Positions 11,012 through 20,890 of a stretch of DNA of 64,000 nucleotides are shown here, in pieces (the stretch's first letter is position 1; each line of letters starts with the position of its first letter). A program made the translations under genes and the position numbers. Under the pieces are notes generated by a model that searched no databases, was not told the DNA's origin, and worked only from the letters and a program-made list of their open reading frames with translations. The stretch lies in assembly GCA_014529385.2 (NCBI GenBank), contig CM043962.1, positions 92,456,180-92,520,179 on the forward strand, given 5' to 3'. The DNA comes from Adiantum capillus-veneris. Its lineage: Eukaryota > Streptophyta > Polypodiopsida > Polypodiales > Pteridaceae.

Positions 11012-11971
11012 TTGCAACCATCACACTCATCCTCTACTCCAACACACTCTCTCTCTACACCATCTCCATTGCTGCAGCAAGGAAGCTCCTCTCTCCTCCC
11101 CTACCACCTTCCATTGCCACACCAAGCAAAGGTTATCCACCTTCTCCTCCCATTGCCACACCAAGCAAGGGTTATCCACCTTCTCAAAACATGTACTTAC
11201 AATGTGTTTGGAACGCTTGAACCCATCAAAGTAACTTCCTTATCAAGTATGGAGTGGCTGATGCTAGATTTGTGGTCGGTAGCATCTTTCAAGCAAAAGA
11301 TGGTAATGGATGTCCAAAACTCTTTGAAATACTCTAAAGCTTCTAGGTCTGTGGGCTTGAGTTGGTGTTTGCCTATTCATTGTTTTGTGCACATTTTTAA
11401 AGAGTTTGGATTTGTGGAGACTACCACAATGCTTGTATGTAAAGATGCGCATTATGAGGAATTAGGAAGGCTTTTAGAAGAGGACTGGGGTTTTGTGGAG
11501 GGCATGTACTACGGGGACCGGTACCGTTGTAAGGTTGGAGCTTCAGGTATTGGAATGCGCTATTTGAAATCCCGCACCTCCTTGTACATACGATTTCACT
11601 ATGATCGTTGGATGTGCAAGCTTGGAGCGTGGAATCCCTTACAGAGTGTAGACGGCGCTATTGCAAGCTTTGACATTGCAGTGAAGATGCCCAACGATGC
11701 TTTGGAGGCAGTCCAAGTGAACAAGCATAGGACTCTCAGTAATGTTCGAGAACATTTGGTTATTATGGGTTTTGAGGCCCTTCAACAAGCACAATTTCGT
11801 TTACAAGGTCACAAGGTGAGAATCCTTCCACCACATTTTCAATACATCATGGTTTGTCGATCATTGGATGCTTATTGTAATGAATGTCCGCAGATTGGGA
11901 AGAGAATGGAAAACAAATTGAAGGTCGAGGAGGACGGGGGGATGGATGGAACTATGCTATCGATCTTATAA
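11012..11971 (+). CDS. Unrecognised protein, open frame of 319 codons (likely 240-aa from ATG 11249)
   Basis: The frame is open from 11012 but starts there with TTG; the first in-frame ATG is at 11249, giving about 240 residues, unless an upstream exon is spliced on. The 5' part (11100-11185) is a 39-bp direct repeat translated as repeated LPLPHQA. The remainder is globular-looking, with W, C and aromatic residues (DRWMCKLGAWNPLQSVDG, EEDWGFVEGMYYGDRYRC). I recognise no family. It is followed 250 bp downstream, same strand, by another unrecognised gene. Codon use is unlike the surrounding retroelements. It could be a gene of an uncharacterised DNA transposon or a lineage-specific gene. Confidence 0.5.
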   Translation: MQPSHSSSTPTHSLSTPSPLLQQGSSSLLPYHLPLPHQAKVIHLLLPLPHQARVIHLLKTCTYNVFGTLEPIKVTSLSSMEWLMLDLWSVASFKQKMVMDVQNSLKYSKASRSVGLSWCLPIHCFVHIFKEFGFVETTTMLVCKDAHYEELGRLLEEDWGFVEGMYYGDRYRCKVGASGIGMRYLKSRTSLYIRFHYDRWMCKLGAWNPLQSVDGAIASFDIAVKMPNDALEAVQVNKHRTLSNVREHLVIMGFEALQQAQFRLQGHKVRILPPHFQYIMVCRSLDAYCNECPQIGKRMENKLKVEEDGGMDGTMLSIL

Positions 11972-12129
11972 CTTTGTAACTCTTGCAATTTTCAAATTGA
12001 TCCCCGCTGTAATCAACATGATTTGCTTCGGCAAATCATGCCTTTGAATATAACTTTTTGCATTGGGATGAGAAATCATTTTTTGGTGAAACTGCATTTT
12101 TTTTTTAATGTCTTAAAAAAAGGGTCCAT

Positions 12130-12136
12130 TATAAAA
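12130..12136 (+). promoter_or_regulatory. TATA box
   Basis: TATAAAA lies 89 bp before the ATG at 12219, at a normal distance for a plant gene with a CT-rich leader of 50-60 bases. It supports a separate transcription start for the second gene rather than read-through from the first. Confidence 0.55.
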
Positions 12137-12218
12137 GGGGGGCCACCTAACTCATTCACTATTTTCACTTTTGCAACTCTTGAGCTCCTCCACTCCCTAT
12201 CTACACCCCAAGCTAGAC

Positions 12219-13796
12219 ATGGATGCTTCCACAGCCTCTGCATCTGCAGCCACATCCACCCCTTTGTCACGCTTCATCCTCTTCCTCGAGGACACCAAAT
12301 ACAAAGGGAAGTTGGACCTCCACACCTTTTTTACTCGTCTCCCTGACCTTGATGCCACAGTTGCCCTTCACATGGATGCATTTGTCGAGATTTTTGCGTT
12401 CATGGAGGAGCACATCATAAAATATTCTGTATCTATCCCCCCACATGTAGGGATCTGGGTGCCTTGCGATCTTTTGCGCTATATAGACAAAGGTGATCAC
12501 CCATTCTCCAAGCGGGTGCAACGATTCCAAGAAATTGCAACCGATGCAGGCCATTACTTGGACGAGCAAGCCCCAGGGGTGTCAGCGCTCAAGAAGCGCA
12601 AGTTGGGGGTGGAGTACCTTTCTCGGCTTGCAACATTGATCTTCTTGGTGAGCGAGGAACCTGATTTGGAGGAGCTTCGCTTACCACACCTTCAGGTTGG
12701 GTCCTTTATCAACGACACCAAGGAGCAGCAGGTTATCCCCATGAACCCTGCAGCGGAAGGAAAGGCACACCGGCTCGAGTACCCTAGGGGTCTTGAGGAA
12801 GTGGTTGAGAAATCCATAGTTGCGGCTGGCCCTAGTGACACTCCAGTGCCACTACCACTGACGGATGTGGCTATCCCAGAGGTAGAAATCGGCCGCTTCT
12901 CCTCAATGTTAGTGGATAGGGAGGAGTATGTGTTCCTACATGATTTGGAGAAAGCATTTGGCCTGCGCATGGATGAATGCTTGAGCGTGCTATGCAACAA
13001 CACCAAATGTCCCTTAGACAATACGCCAGATGCTCTAGAAAGCAAGCTCTTGCCAAATGGGGACTCTGTTGCTGACACTATTGCACTTGTATGTGCGGAG
13101 GTCCTAGCAGCAGAGCAGTTGCACGTGGCTGATGAAGAATTCCAAGCCATGCAAGCCAAGGTTGAGGCTACTAGGATGCCTATGCCATTATGCAACCTCC
13201 CATCTGATGATCCAAAGGTCGTATCTGTGGTGCATGGGAGCATTGACTTGGATCCAAAGGGCAACAGGGAGGAGGATGACAAGGAGCAGGAGGTAAACTA
13301 TATCCTAAATTTTATGTTACTATTTTATCCTTCATTGTCTTTTTTCTCAACCTTCATCGGTTTATGACAGGATGTCGTGGAGGTCGATGATTTTGCTGCA
13401 AGGACGGGTGGCAAGCAGACGGGCTTTGGACCTCAAGCTTCCCTTGCGCATTACCTAAGACAACTCCCCCCTGGCGATGTGGCCATTATCCATAATGAAT
13501 TTACTCCCCAAGCCCATTTTATGACTTGGTTGTTAAAAGCTTTGAGCAAGTTTTTGTGTTTGAGCACCATTGCTCAAACTGCACATCAAGTGTTCCTAGT
13601 GCGTAGATCCCTTGTATGCAAAGCGTTTGGCACTGGCTTTCGTGGTAAAGTGCTTGCCCAGATAGGGATACATGCTTCCATTGGCTCAACTGACCCAAAG
13701 GCCATAACGCAGTCCCTCTTGACTGGGAAGTTGCCTTACGCGCAAAAGAGGCACCATGAAATGGTCAAAAAAATTATGAACTCCTTAGATACATGA
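12219..13796 (+). CDS. Unrecognised two-exon gene, about 499 aa
   Basis: Two exons are supported: 12219-13292 and 13371-13796. The donor is GAG|GTAAAC, the acceptor TATGACAG|GATGTC, and the 78-bp intron joins two frames in phase. The ATG at 12219 (context AGACATGG) is preferred to the non-ATG frame opening at 12171. The N-terminal part begins MDASTASASAATSTPLSRF; the middle is acidic; the C-terminal part (about residues 359-499) has AQTAHQVFLVRRSLVCKAFG and ends KKIMNSLDT. No signal peptide, membrane segment or known domain was seen. It lies tail-to-tail with the minus-strand gene ending at 14796, and the inverted repeat lies between them. Function unknown. Confidence 0.6.
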
Positions 13797-13925
13797 TGTA
13801 AAATCACCGTTTTGGAAGTAATAAAAAATATTTGAAATTGTCTCTCTATCTTGCAAATTCTTTTGAATGTGATTTGTCAATCTTGAAAATTGTTTCAATT
13901 GGTGATATGGAAATTGTTTTGATTA
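13797..13925. other. AT-rich 3' flank
   Basis: It contains AGTAATAAAAAATATTTG (13819-13836), a plausible plant polyadenylation region (AATAAA at 13821) for the preceding gene. Nothing else was seen. Confidence 0.4.
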
Positions 13926-13994
13926 ATGACTTTGTAATTTCAAGTTCTGTATGTAATTTTAGTCAATTTCAGTAAATTTAGGTATTTTATGTTC

Positions 13995-14143
13995 CCTAGG
14001 GGGTAGATAAGCCTACCAAGGGCCAAAAAAAGCGTGGCCACAAGGGCGCACAAATGGCCCATCCATCAGTTTTGGATGGGCCATTTGCGCGCCCTTGTGG
14101 CCAGGCTTTATTTTGCCCCTGGTAGGCTTATCTACCCCCTAGG
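13995..14143. repeat. Long hairpin 1
   Basis: The left half (CCTAGGGGGTAGATAAGCC...) pairs with the right half (...GGCTTATCTACCCCCTAGG); the loop is near CATCAGTTTTGG at about 14067-14078. Stem-internal matches include AAATGGCCCATCC with GGATGGGCCATTT and CCACAAGGGCGC with GCGCCCTTGTGG. Confidence 0.9.
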
Positions 14144-14503
14144 ATACTTACAAAGCACAAATTTATTGAAATGAATTGGTTTTGCATCATTAATTTAGAT
14201 GCACCCTTTTTATGGCAATTCCAGCATATGTTCACACTCAAGGACACTAGAAAAGGTGAAATCAATTATGAAATGAAGTTTCCAGCACACTATCACCTGC
14301 TTTAGCTCTACCTAGTACACCCCTGCACCAAAAAGTCCAATTACATTGGACATTGAAAAATCCAAATTAATGTTGCATAGACACTTGGTTTCACAATATG
14401 TTTTTTTTTTAAATATCCTATAGGGAATTCAAAGCTTGAAATGGCCAAAAAAGGGTGTCCACAAGGATCCATGTAAAATAATGTTGCAAAACCAATAGGT
14501 TTT

Positions 14504-14701
14504 AGTAAATTTTTGCTTTTTAAGTACCCTTGGGGGTAGATAAGCCTACAAGGGGCAAAAAAAATCCTGGCCACAAAGGCGTGCAAATGGCCCATCCAAA
14601 ACTGATGGATGGGCCATTTGCGCGCCCTTGTGGACAGGCTTTTTTTTTGCCCCTTATAGGCTTATCTACCCCCAAGGGTACTTAAAAAGCACAAATTTAC
14701 T
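14504..14701. repeat. Long hairpin 2
   Basis: Stem ends are AGTAAATTTTTGCTTTTTAA and the near-complement TTAAAAAGCACAAATTTACT; the stem continues through TACCCTTGGGGGTAGATAAG and CTTATCTACCCCCAAGGGTA to a short loop near 14612. It is the same hairpin family as 13995-14143 with a longer recognisable stem. Confidence 0.9.
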
Positions 14702-14795
14702 GAAATTGACTGAAATTACATACAGAACTTGAAATTACAAAGTCATTTCATTACAAAGATAATAGACACAGTAGACACAACTGTTGATCATATTG

Positions 14796-16955
14796 TCATT
14801 GGAAAGTCAAATCATTACAAAGATAAGGGTGTGCAATACAAAAAAAGGGGTAACTTCGGCTAATGCTCAAAGTCTCGTTGCCAATGGAATTCAAGAGTAC
14901 CTCCACTCTTTCGATCGTTTCCTGGGACTTTTCCAACGGTTTCATTGTGAAAGGATAGTCAATGTGAAGCTTCAATAGCCTATCAAAAATGCGCATGAAT
15001 GCGTGTAATGTACAAAAATGTACATTCGATAGAGGAAATCGAAAGATTGGATTCCAAGCGTGGTCCTTTTGATCACGGTCTGGGGCATTGAGCATGGGAC
15101 ATCTCCGAATAGACGCTTCCCATTCTCTACCTTCATCTCCGACATCACGACAATCTAACCCTTGTTCTCCATGCCCTTGCCATGGAAGCATGGAACCGGC
15201 CTTTGCAGTGCTCTTATGTGATTTTTTTCCATTAGGTTTGTACCCTCGAGTGCAAAATGGACAAGGCATGAGAGAAGAAGCCCCTTGTTTGCAGCCAAGC
15301 AAACACTTTATGGTCTTCAAATCCTCATCTAAGTGCCACTCCATATCATAACTACCAAAACCCTCAATCTCCAACTTCTGACCTGCAATTTGGGAGTGTA
15401 TTACTTCTGTGATCCCTGGAGTTCTCTCAAAAATCCATGAAAGTACTCCATTGGTCTCTTTGGGCACCTCAATAGCACCCAACCACCAAATGTCTTTCTC
15501 TGATTGCACGTTAAAAGATGGGGTGGGAGATGGCTCGACTGAATCCCTTCGCTTGGTTTGCAGAAGGGCCTCGTTCATTATAGTGACACTTAGCCTCTCT
15601 AACCTTCGGCCTATCACTATTTGACACTCATCAAGTTTCAGCACAAAATCGACTTTTGTGCGAAGCACTACAAAATAAATAGTGCTAAGACCTTAAACTT
15701 CAGAGTCTATGATAAGAATAATACCAAAGAAAAAAGTAAAGTGTGTCACCTTCTTCAGGTAACTCGTAAAATCTAAGCATGGCTTTTTGAAGCCTTCTAA
15801 GATCCACAAAAATTTTGTTCCACATTGTGTAAGGAAAGCCCTTCTCCGAAGGTCTTATGGATTGTTTCTTACCTTTTCCCCTTGTCTTTGTTGCGCACGA
15901 AGCATAAAGGGAAGTTGCATTGTGTCCTCAATGTGTAGGTATGTCCAAATGCGGAAGAACACATCTTCGTTTGTGGCCTTCTTTGCGAGCTTGACCTTGT
16001 GAGGAACGGGAAATAGGTTTTCCACAATGCCATGTTCTTTGAGGGCATCCTTTAGGAGTTGGAAAATAGCCTGATAGGCTTTGGTGTTGATTCTAGCCTC
16101 ATCACAAGCTTGTTGAACGTCATCATCACTAACCACATTTCTTAATTTACGCATAAGGTCCTTGGTGACTGCATCCTTAATGTGCTTACCTCCAGGTGAT
16201 TATAAGATAGAAATCACGTCTTGGGTATTGAGACAACTAGTGAGAAGGTTGACTCGATTATCTTGGCTTGTTCCACCGCATGCCTCCTGGATGAAGTTTT
16301 TAGCAACAAATAAACATAAATGTTAGAAAATAGTGTGAAGTAAGAATGCATCATGCAAGTAAAGACCAAATCACCTTGTGGCTGTAACTCGTCGTTTGCG
16401 TGCTCCTCCCGAATGTGCAAGAGTTTCAATGGATGAATACGTGCGTTTGTGTTCCCTTGCACCAAGGGGTGTTTCTTTCAAGTATGTGATGGTGTTGGTA
16501 AGCTTCTGGATGTGGGACTCCTTTTCTTGCATTTGTTGTTCAAGAGTTTTAACTACCCTCTCCGAAGAGGCAACACTCTCTTGTAATGCCGTCGTCTTGA
16601 GGTGAAGAGCTTGACATTCGTGCATCCACATATGCAAAGAAGCACCTGCACCATTACACAACCGCTTGCAATAGCCTAACAAGCCTGCTTCTCCCCTCCC
16701 ATGAAATTGAAGAAATGTGGAAAGGCTATTAAATGGTGGATGGAAGCGGCTTATAGGATCGTAAGGGTAAAAATGGCCATCCACCCAAATGTCAATATTG
16801 GTCTCACAAGCGGTGCGACGTTCTTGTGATGACCTTTGATCACCTTCACTAGTGGTTTTCGGTGCAAATGCCGTGGGTAAGTGAATATGTATGCTTTTGG
16901 TGTGCGGAGTACGTGGTGGTGGAAGCAAACCATTTGTGATGTCCGTGAGCACCAT
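14796..16955 (-). CDS. Unrecognised multi-exon gene with a Cys-containing transposase-like C-terminal exon
   Basis: The minus-strand ATG at 16955 opens a 193-codon first exon (16375-16955; donor ACAAG|GTGATT) that ends in a coiled coil (KTLEQQMQEKESHIQKL). A second exon (16218-16286) joins it in phase. Coding continues in 15873-16185 (MRKLRNVVSDDDVQQACDEA), 15750-15843 (YTMWNKIFVDLRRLQKAML) and 14796-15667 (290 codons). The last exon contains WHLDEDLKTIKCLLGCKQGA, MPCPFCTRGYKPNG and FCTLHAFMRIFDRLLKLH. A CXXC pair between an acidic WH-D segment and an H-rich segment recalls uncharacterised transposase-like proteins of eukaryotic DNA transposons; I cannot name the family. Two implied introns would be under 45 bp, so the gene may be broken or the middle model wrong. 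Confidence 0.5.
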
Positions 16956-16979
16956 GGAAGCTGTTGCGTGAGGAAGCCA

Positions 16980-17145
16980 ATGATGAAAAGATAGAGGGGG
17001 AAGGGTAGAGAAGTTGAGGAAGATGGGAGGAGAGAAGGAGGGAGGGGGGGGAGGGAGAGATTAGGGAGGAGGAGGAAGGTAGGGGCAGGGAGGGAGAGGA
17101 GAGGGAGAGAGAGAGAGGAGGGAGGAGGGAGGAGGAGGAGAGAAC
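16980..17145. repeat. GA-rich purine tract
   Basis: This is almost pure G/A sequence (GGGAGGGAGAGA-type) directly upstream of the minus-strand gene start. On that gene's sense strand it is a CT-rich leader, common in plant 5' regions, and it can form unusual triplex-like DNA. Confidence 0.8.
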
Positions 17146-17985
17146 AAAATGTTTATTACTTTTTGGGGGAAAAGAGTTTTGAAAAAATGGACTTTCTAAG
17201 CTTGTGGATTAAAAAATGGGTCAAAAAATGATTTTTGGATATGTATATATGTTGGGAGGGAGTTTAAAGTTAGAAACAAGTAAAAATGATTTTTTTAAAA
17301 AAAGTCAAATTTTGTCTCTTTGTGACCCACGTTTTTGCTGATGTGGACACACCCCTATGCTTCCTTCACTTTAAAAAAAGCTAAAGAGAGAAAGTAACCC
17401 TTTAGGTCCACATCCTACATTTGTCTTAAAAAAAGGCTAGAAAAGCCTACTCAAAACTACCTTCTTCAATGCCCTTGCCCCCTAAATCCCACACAACATT
17501 AGCCTTAATCCCTAAAAATTAAGATTCCTTACAAGGCCCATGCAAGGTTCATATTTCTCCTAATTCGGAAGATGGAAAGCTTCATGCATCACGAGCTTAA
17601 CATAAACTTTTCAAAAAGCATTAACTATCCCAAGCCTCAGTCTCAATACCTCAAACACCTTCGAAGGTGGAGAGAGCTAGCGGGGAATGAGGGCAGGGAA
17701 GAGGAAGAAGAAACATTTCATACGAAAAAGAAATAGTTCCTCACTTATCATCGCTCTTCTTGCTTATCATAGCCTAATAGCATAATAATGAAGATGAAGA
17801 AGATGGAAAGCTTAAGCATTGAAGCATGGCTCTTAGTTGGATTTGCATTTCATAGCCAAGAGTGTTGGTGTAGGCTCTCCACTTCTGAACATACTTGGAG
17901 AAGGAGATGGAGCTCTTGCACTTTGCACTCCACACAATGAGAGAATGTATGTGGGAGAGTATACCCCCCTTCTCATGCTTGGTCC

Positions 17986-17987
<2 letters not shown>
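17146..17987. other. AT-rich region, no gene; possible LTR-related remnant
   Basis: No coding frame is supported. On the reverse strand 17500-17575 resembles 10560-10610 of the composite element's LTR (shared AATATGAACC and GGGATTAAGG blocks), suggesting an LTR fragment in opposite orientation. The rest shows nothing recognisable. Confidence 0.35.

Positions 17988-18040
<53 letters not shown>
17988..18040. repeat. (CT)n(CA)n compound microsatellite
   Basis: About 14 CT dinucleotides run directly into about 13 CA dinucleotides. Confidence 0.97.
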
Positions 18041-18454
18041 ATTATTTTATTATTTCATTTGGACATGTGTCCTCTTTTTCCTCTTTGAGAGAAAGAACTT
18101 ATTTATTTATTTTTATGTATCTAAATTCTCATTGGACCCCTTTAAAACCTAACCAATAACATTCAAACACATCATGAGATCCACATGTGGAGGATCATTT
18201 GAACATGTGTCTTTTGTGCTTATTAAGTCATTTGGTTGAATAGAATACTTCAAAGACTTAATCAATCAAGCAAGCATGTGTCTTTTATGCTTCTTGAGTT
18301 ATTTGTTTTGAATTGAATACTTAGTCAATCAAACATGAACGTTCATGACTCTTGAGAATTTATCTTTGAATTTAACCTCATTTAAGCATAAAAATCACCT
18401 CATTTGGACAAGGTTCCCACAACCACTTTAAGCGCCTTAGCACCGCATGCTTGG
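18041..18454. repeat. AT-rich region with degenerate tandem repeat
   Basis: Between about 18196 and 18360 the sequence repeats ACATGTGTCTTTTNTGCTTN followed by variants of GAATACTT and ACTTAATCAATC, giving two or three imperfect units of about 75 bp. No gene was seen. Confidence 0.55.
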
Positions 18455-18765
18455 ATACGATTCCCACCTCGAGGTTAGCCCTAGTTTGCATAAGGTCAAA
18501 GGACTTTTTAACACTAACTTTTAGAGGTCTTTAATGAAGCTAACCCTAAGGTCTTTTAAGCTCCATTAAATGCACTTTGCTCTTTGATAGACTACCTCCA
18601 TTTGGACACCTTTTGAGATGTAACCATCTCTCCTCTTGGTCCCTTGCTGAGGTAAATATAAAAGCACTCATTGCACATTGCTCTTTGGTAGACCATCTCC
18701 TTTTGAACCCTTATTGAGATGCAACCATTTCTCTTTTCGGTCCCCTGTTGAGATAGGTCTAAAAG

Positions 18766-18825
<60 letters not shown>

Positions 18826-18922
18826 CTAACTCTTGTTCCCCTTTTATCTTTCCATATTAAGTGATCAGTTTAATATAAGAAAATCATTTGGTAAAGTTAG
18901 ATATTATATTTTATGACAAATC
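18455..18922 (+). repeat. Dispersed repeat R1, copy 1 (with microsatellite)
   Basis: The block matches 38828-39125 in the opposite orientation. Shared segments include AAGGTCAAAGGACTTTT, GGTCTTTAATGAAGCTAACC, GATCAGTTTAATAT and AGAAAATCATTTGG. Copy 1 is longer because a segment of about 105 bp is duplicated in tandem (about 18577-18680 and 18683-18770) and an (AC)n run (18769-18815) followed by (AT)n has expanded. It has no coding potential; it may be a piece of an LTR. It abuts the truncated copia element at 18923. Confidence 0.85.
18769..18826. repeat. (AC)n(AT)n microsatellite
   Basis: About 23 AC units are followed by about 5 AT units inside repeat R1; the other R1 copy lacks the run. 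Confidence 0.97.
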
Positions 18923-18945
18923 ACATAAAGTCTATGTGTCATTTT

Positions 18946-19990
18946 CTATAAGTGCATCATATTCTGATTGCAAGCAAACATGTAATTTTCTAAATTTTGT
19001 GTTTCATCAAAAGATAGAGGTTCCTCCACATCACATAAACTAGAAATAACCAAAGCATAACAATCTAACGCATAAGATGCATGGCGAGAACTTGAACAAG
19101 TACAACTAGACGTAAGTGCATCCAATTTATTTTCACGCAAAGTATGCACTAGCCATTTTGGCATCCCTCTAGTCTGCTCATTCTCAGTCCTTTCAACATC
19201 ATGTACATCTGCATCAAGTACATATGCATCATAAATAGGTTGATCTATAGCATTTTCAAAAGTCCACATACCCTATACATTTGCCTCATTAGAATTTACA
19301 TTCAAGTTTTTATCATTAAAAAGAGAGAACAAAGATACATAAATGTCAAGTGAGCTTACATTATTGTCTCTAGTACATGGCAACAAAGGCTTAATAGAAT
19401 CTTCCACAAAGACAATATCTTATGAAACCAAGATACGTTTCATTTGCAGATGGTATAACCTGTAACCTTTTATTTCAGTACTGTAACCAACAAAAATGCA
19501 TTTAACAGCCTTACGATCCAAATTTTTGTGCTGCGTTTGTGGCACCAAAGCATAAGCTAAACAATCAAAAAAGCACATGTGATCAATAGATGGCTTCTTA
19601 TCATGCCATGCTTCATCAAGAGTCATAGACTGCAAAGCTTTCGTAGGACACCTGTTAAGTACATAAGTAGTACACATGATAACCTCAAGCCAGAACGAAT
19701 GTGGCAAAGCTTGCCTCTTGACCATACATCGTGCCATCTCCGTAAGAGACTTGTTTTTCCTTTCAGCAACACCATTTTTTTGGGATGTACGGCAATGTAT
19801 ATCAGTGTTTTATCCCACGATTAGTCAGAACATTAAACTCATGAGACCTATACTTCCCCCCCTCAATGATCTAAATGTATGATGCCATAGTACATTTAGA
19901 GCATTTTCATCCATATCTAGAAATTGCTTGAACCACATGAACACTTTGGACTTAGCTTCAAGCGGATATACTTATGAATGCCTGGAGTAA
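18946..19990 (-). pseudogene. Copia integrase and linker to RT, broken
   Basis: 19420-19737 reads MARCMVKRQALPHSFWLE, TTYVLNRCPTKALQSM and HMCFFDCLAYALVPQTQHK, the C-terminal half of integrase; 18946-19269 reads the RT-proximal linker (ARGMPKWLVHTLRENKLDA, then SYALDCYAL). The catalytic core (19750-19990) is recognisable only in fragments with frameshifts. Confidence 0.8.
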
Positions 19991-19993
19991 TCA

Positions 19994-20405
19994 TCAATGA
20001 AAGTCACGAAGTATAGGTAATTGCCTAGGGATGGAGTTTTGCATTGACCCACAAACATCACTATACACAAGTTGCAACTTGCATGTAGCCCTTACTAAAC
20101 CATCCTTTGGAAACTTCAAACGTTGCATCTTACCCAAAATACAACCTTCACTAACATGCTTCACAGATGCTTCAAGAGGCGGCAAAGAAGCAACCATATA
20201 AGATTTTTGCAAATGCAACAAACTAGTAAAATTCAGATGCCCAAAACGTGCATGCCAAAGTTTTGCATTTGAAACAACCTTTGAATTCACAACTACATTT
20301 GCAAAATTTTGCCCACACTTGTCATACAAAGTGAGCTTATACAGCCTACAACACAAAATGCCAAATGCAACAATTTCATCACCAAAACTGAGATCTAGCA
20401 ATGCA
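19994..20405 (-). pseudogene. Copia pre-integrase domain
   Basis: It reads LSFGDEIVAFGILCCRLYKL, LWHARFGHLNFTSLLHLQKS and CILGKMQRLKFPKDG. LWHARFGHL is the H-x-R/L-GH motif of the GAG-pre-integrase/integrase zinc region. The open frame extends to 20509, but its beginning has no match to protease, so the protease was lost by deletion. Confidence 0.8.
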
Positions 20406-20538
20406 CCAAGAACAATCTGCACAAGTGAACTATCATAAATGACCACCTGCAAAAACAAGTTGCTCATTAATATCCTTTTTAGCCTCATTGCGACTTGCAT
20501 AAAGACCATCTAGAATATTCAAAGCCTATTTTGCATAT

Positions 20539-20875
20539 TCAAAGCCTATTTAGCTGGTTAGTTGAGCAAATGTGAGGAGTAATAGTGCGCTTCGAAGATA
20601 ATGCAATGAATGCATGAGCATGTGCATCTCTAACATCGCAATGAGGCTGTTCAGTTGTAGGCAAAACAGCTCTAGCAACAGCAATCCTGCCACCAAAACC
20701 TACAGCATCCTCAACAGAACCTATATCCATAGAAGAAAAACGTTCATCAATGCCCTGCACAACATTCCAAACACCCTTTCTTATAAGAACATGTTGCATC
20801 ATGTAAGCACACATTGGGTAGTTGTCCCCATCCAATTTATCTTCAACAGCAAACACCTTGAAAACATGTGTGTTG
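20539..20875 (-). pseudogene. Copia Gag N-terminal region
   Basis: It reads VFAVEDKLDGDNYPMCAYMM, RKGVWNVVQGIDE and HAHAFIALSS, the typical start of copia Gag of the DUF4219/UBN2 class. It shows what Gag this copia family normally carries, in contrast to the Ty3-like Gag of the composite element at 8.5-9.8 kb. Confidence 0.85.
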
Positions 20876-20890
20876 TCATCATTTAAGAAT

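Larger units (their letters stand above)
13926..14746. repeat. 820-bp inverted repeat with arms of about 245 bp
   Basis: The left arm (13926-about 14170) starts ATGACTTTGTAATTTCAAG and the reverse complement of the right arm (about 14500-14746) starts identically. The match continues through CTGTATGTAATTT, GTCAATTTCAGTAAATTT and a long internal hairpin to GCACAAATTTA, so the arms are near-identical over about 245 bp. The spacer of about 330 bp is AT-rich with no gene. No clear target duplication flanks the block (GATTA on the left, TTCAT on the right). It may be a foldback element or a duplicated 3' end region. Confidence 0.85.
18923..20890 (-). mobile_element. Truncated Ty1/copia copy, second family member
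   Basis: On the minus strand it is collinear with 6413-7990 of the composite element (same integrase, pre-integrase and integrase-RT linker blocks) and adds a normal copia Gag start at 20539-20875. RT, RNase H and both LTRs are absent, and the protease active site is not found between Gag and pre-integrase. The left edge abuts repeat R1 at 18922. Frames are broken throughout. Confidence 0.85.

Noticed and set aside
13995-14143. CRISPR-like or bacterial attachment-site interpretation of the hairpins
   Set aside because: Only two copies, no spacers, and the surroundings are plant nuclear DNA.
17833-18042. Small proteins with (VC)n(RE)n repeats
   Set aside because: They are translations of the CT/CA microsatellite and nothing else supports them.
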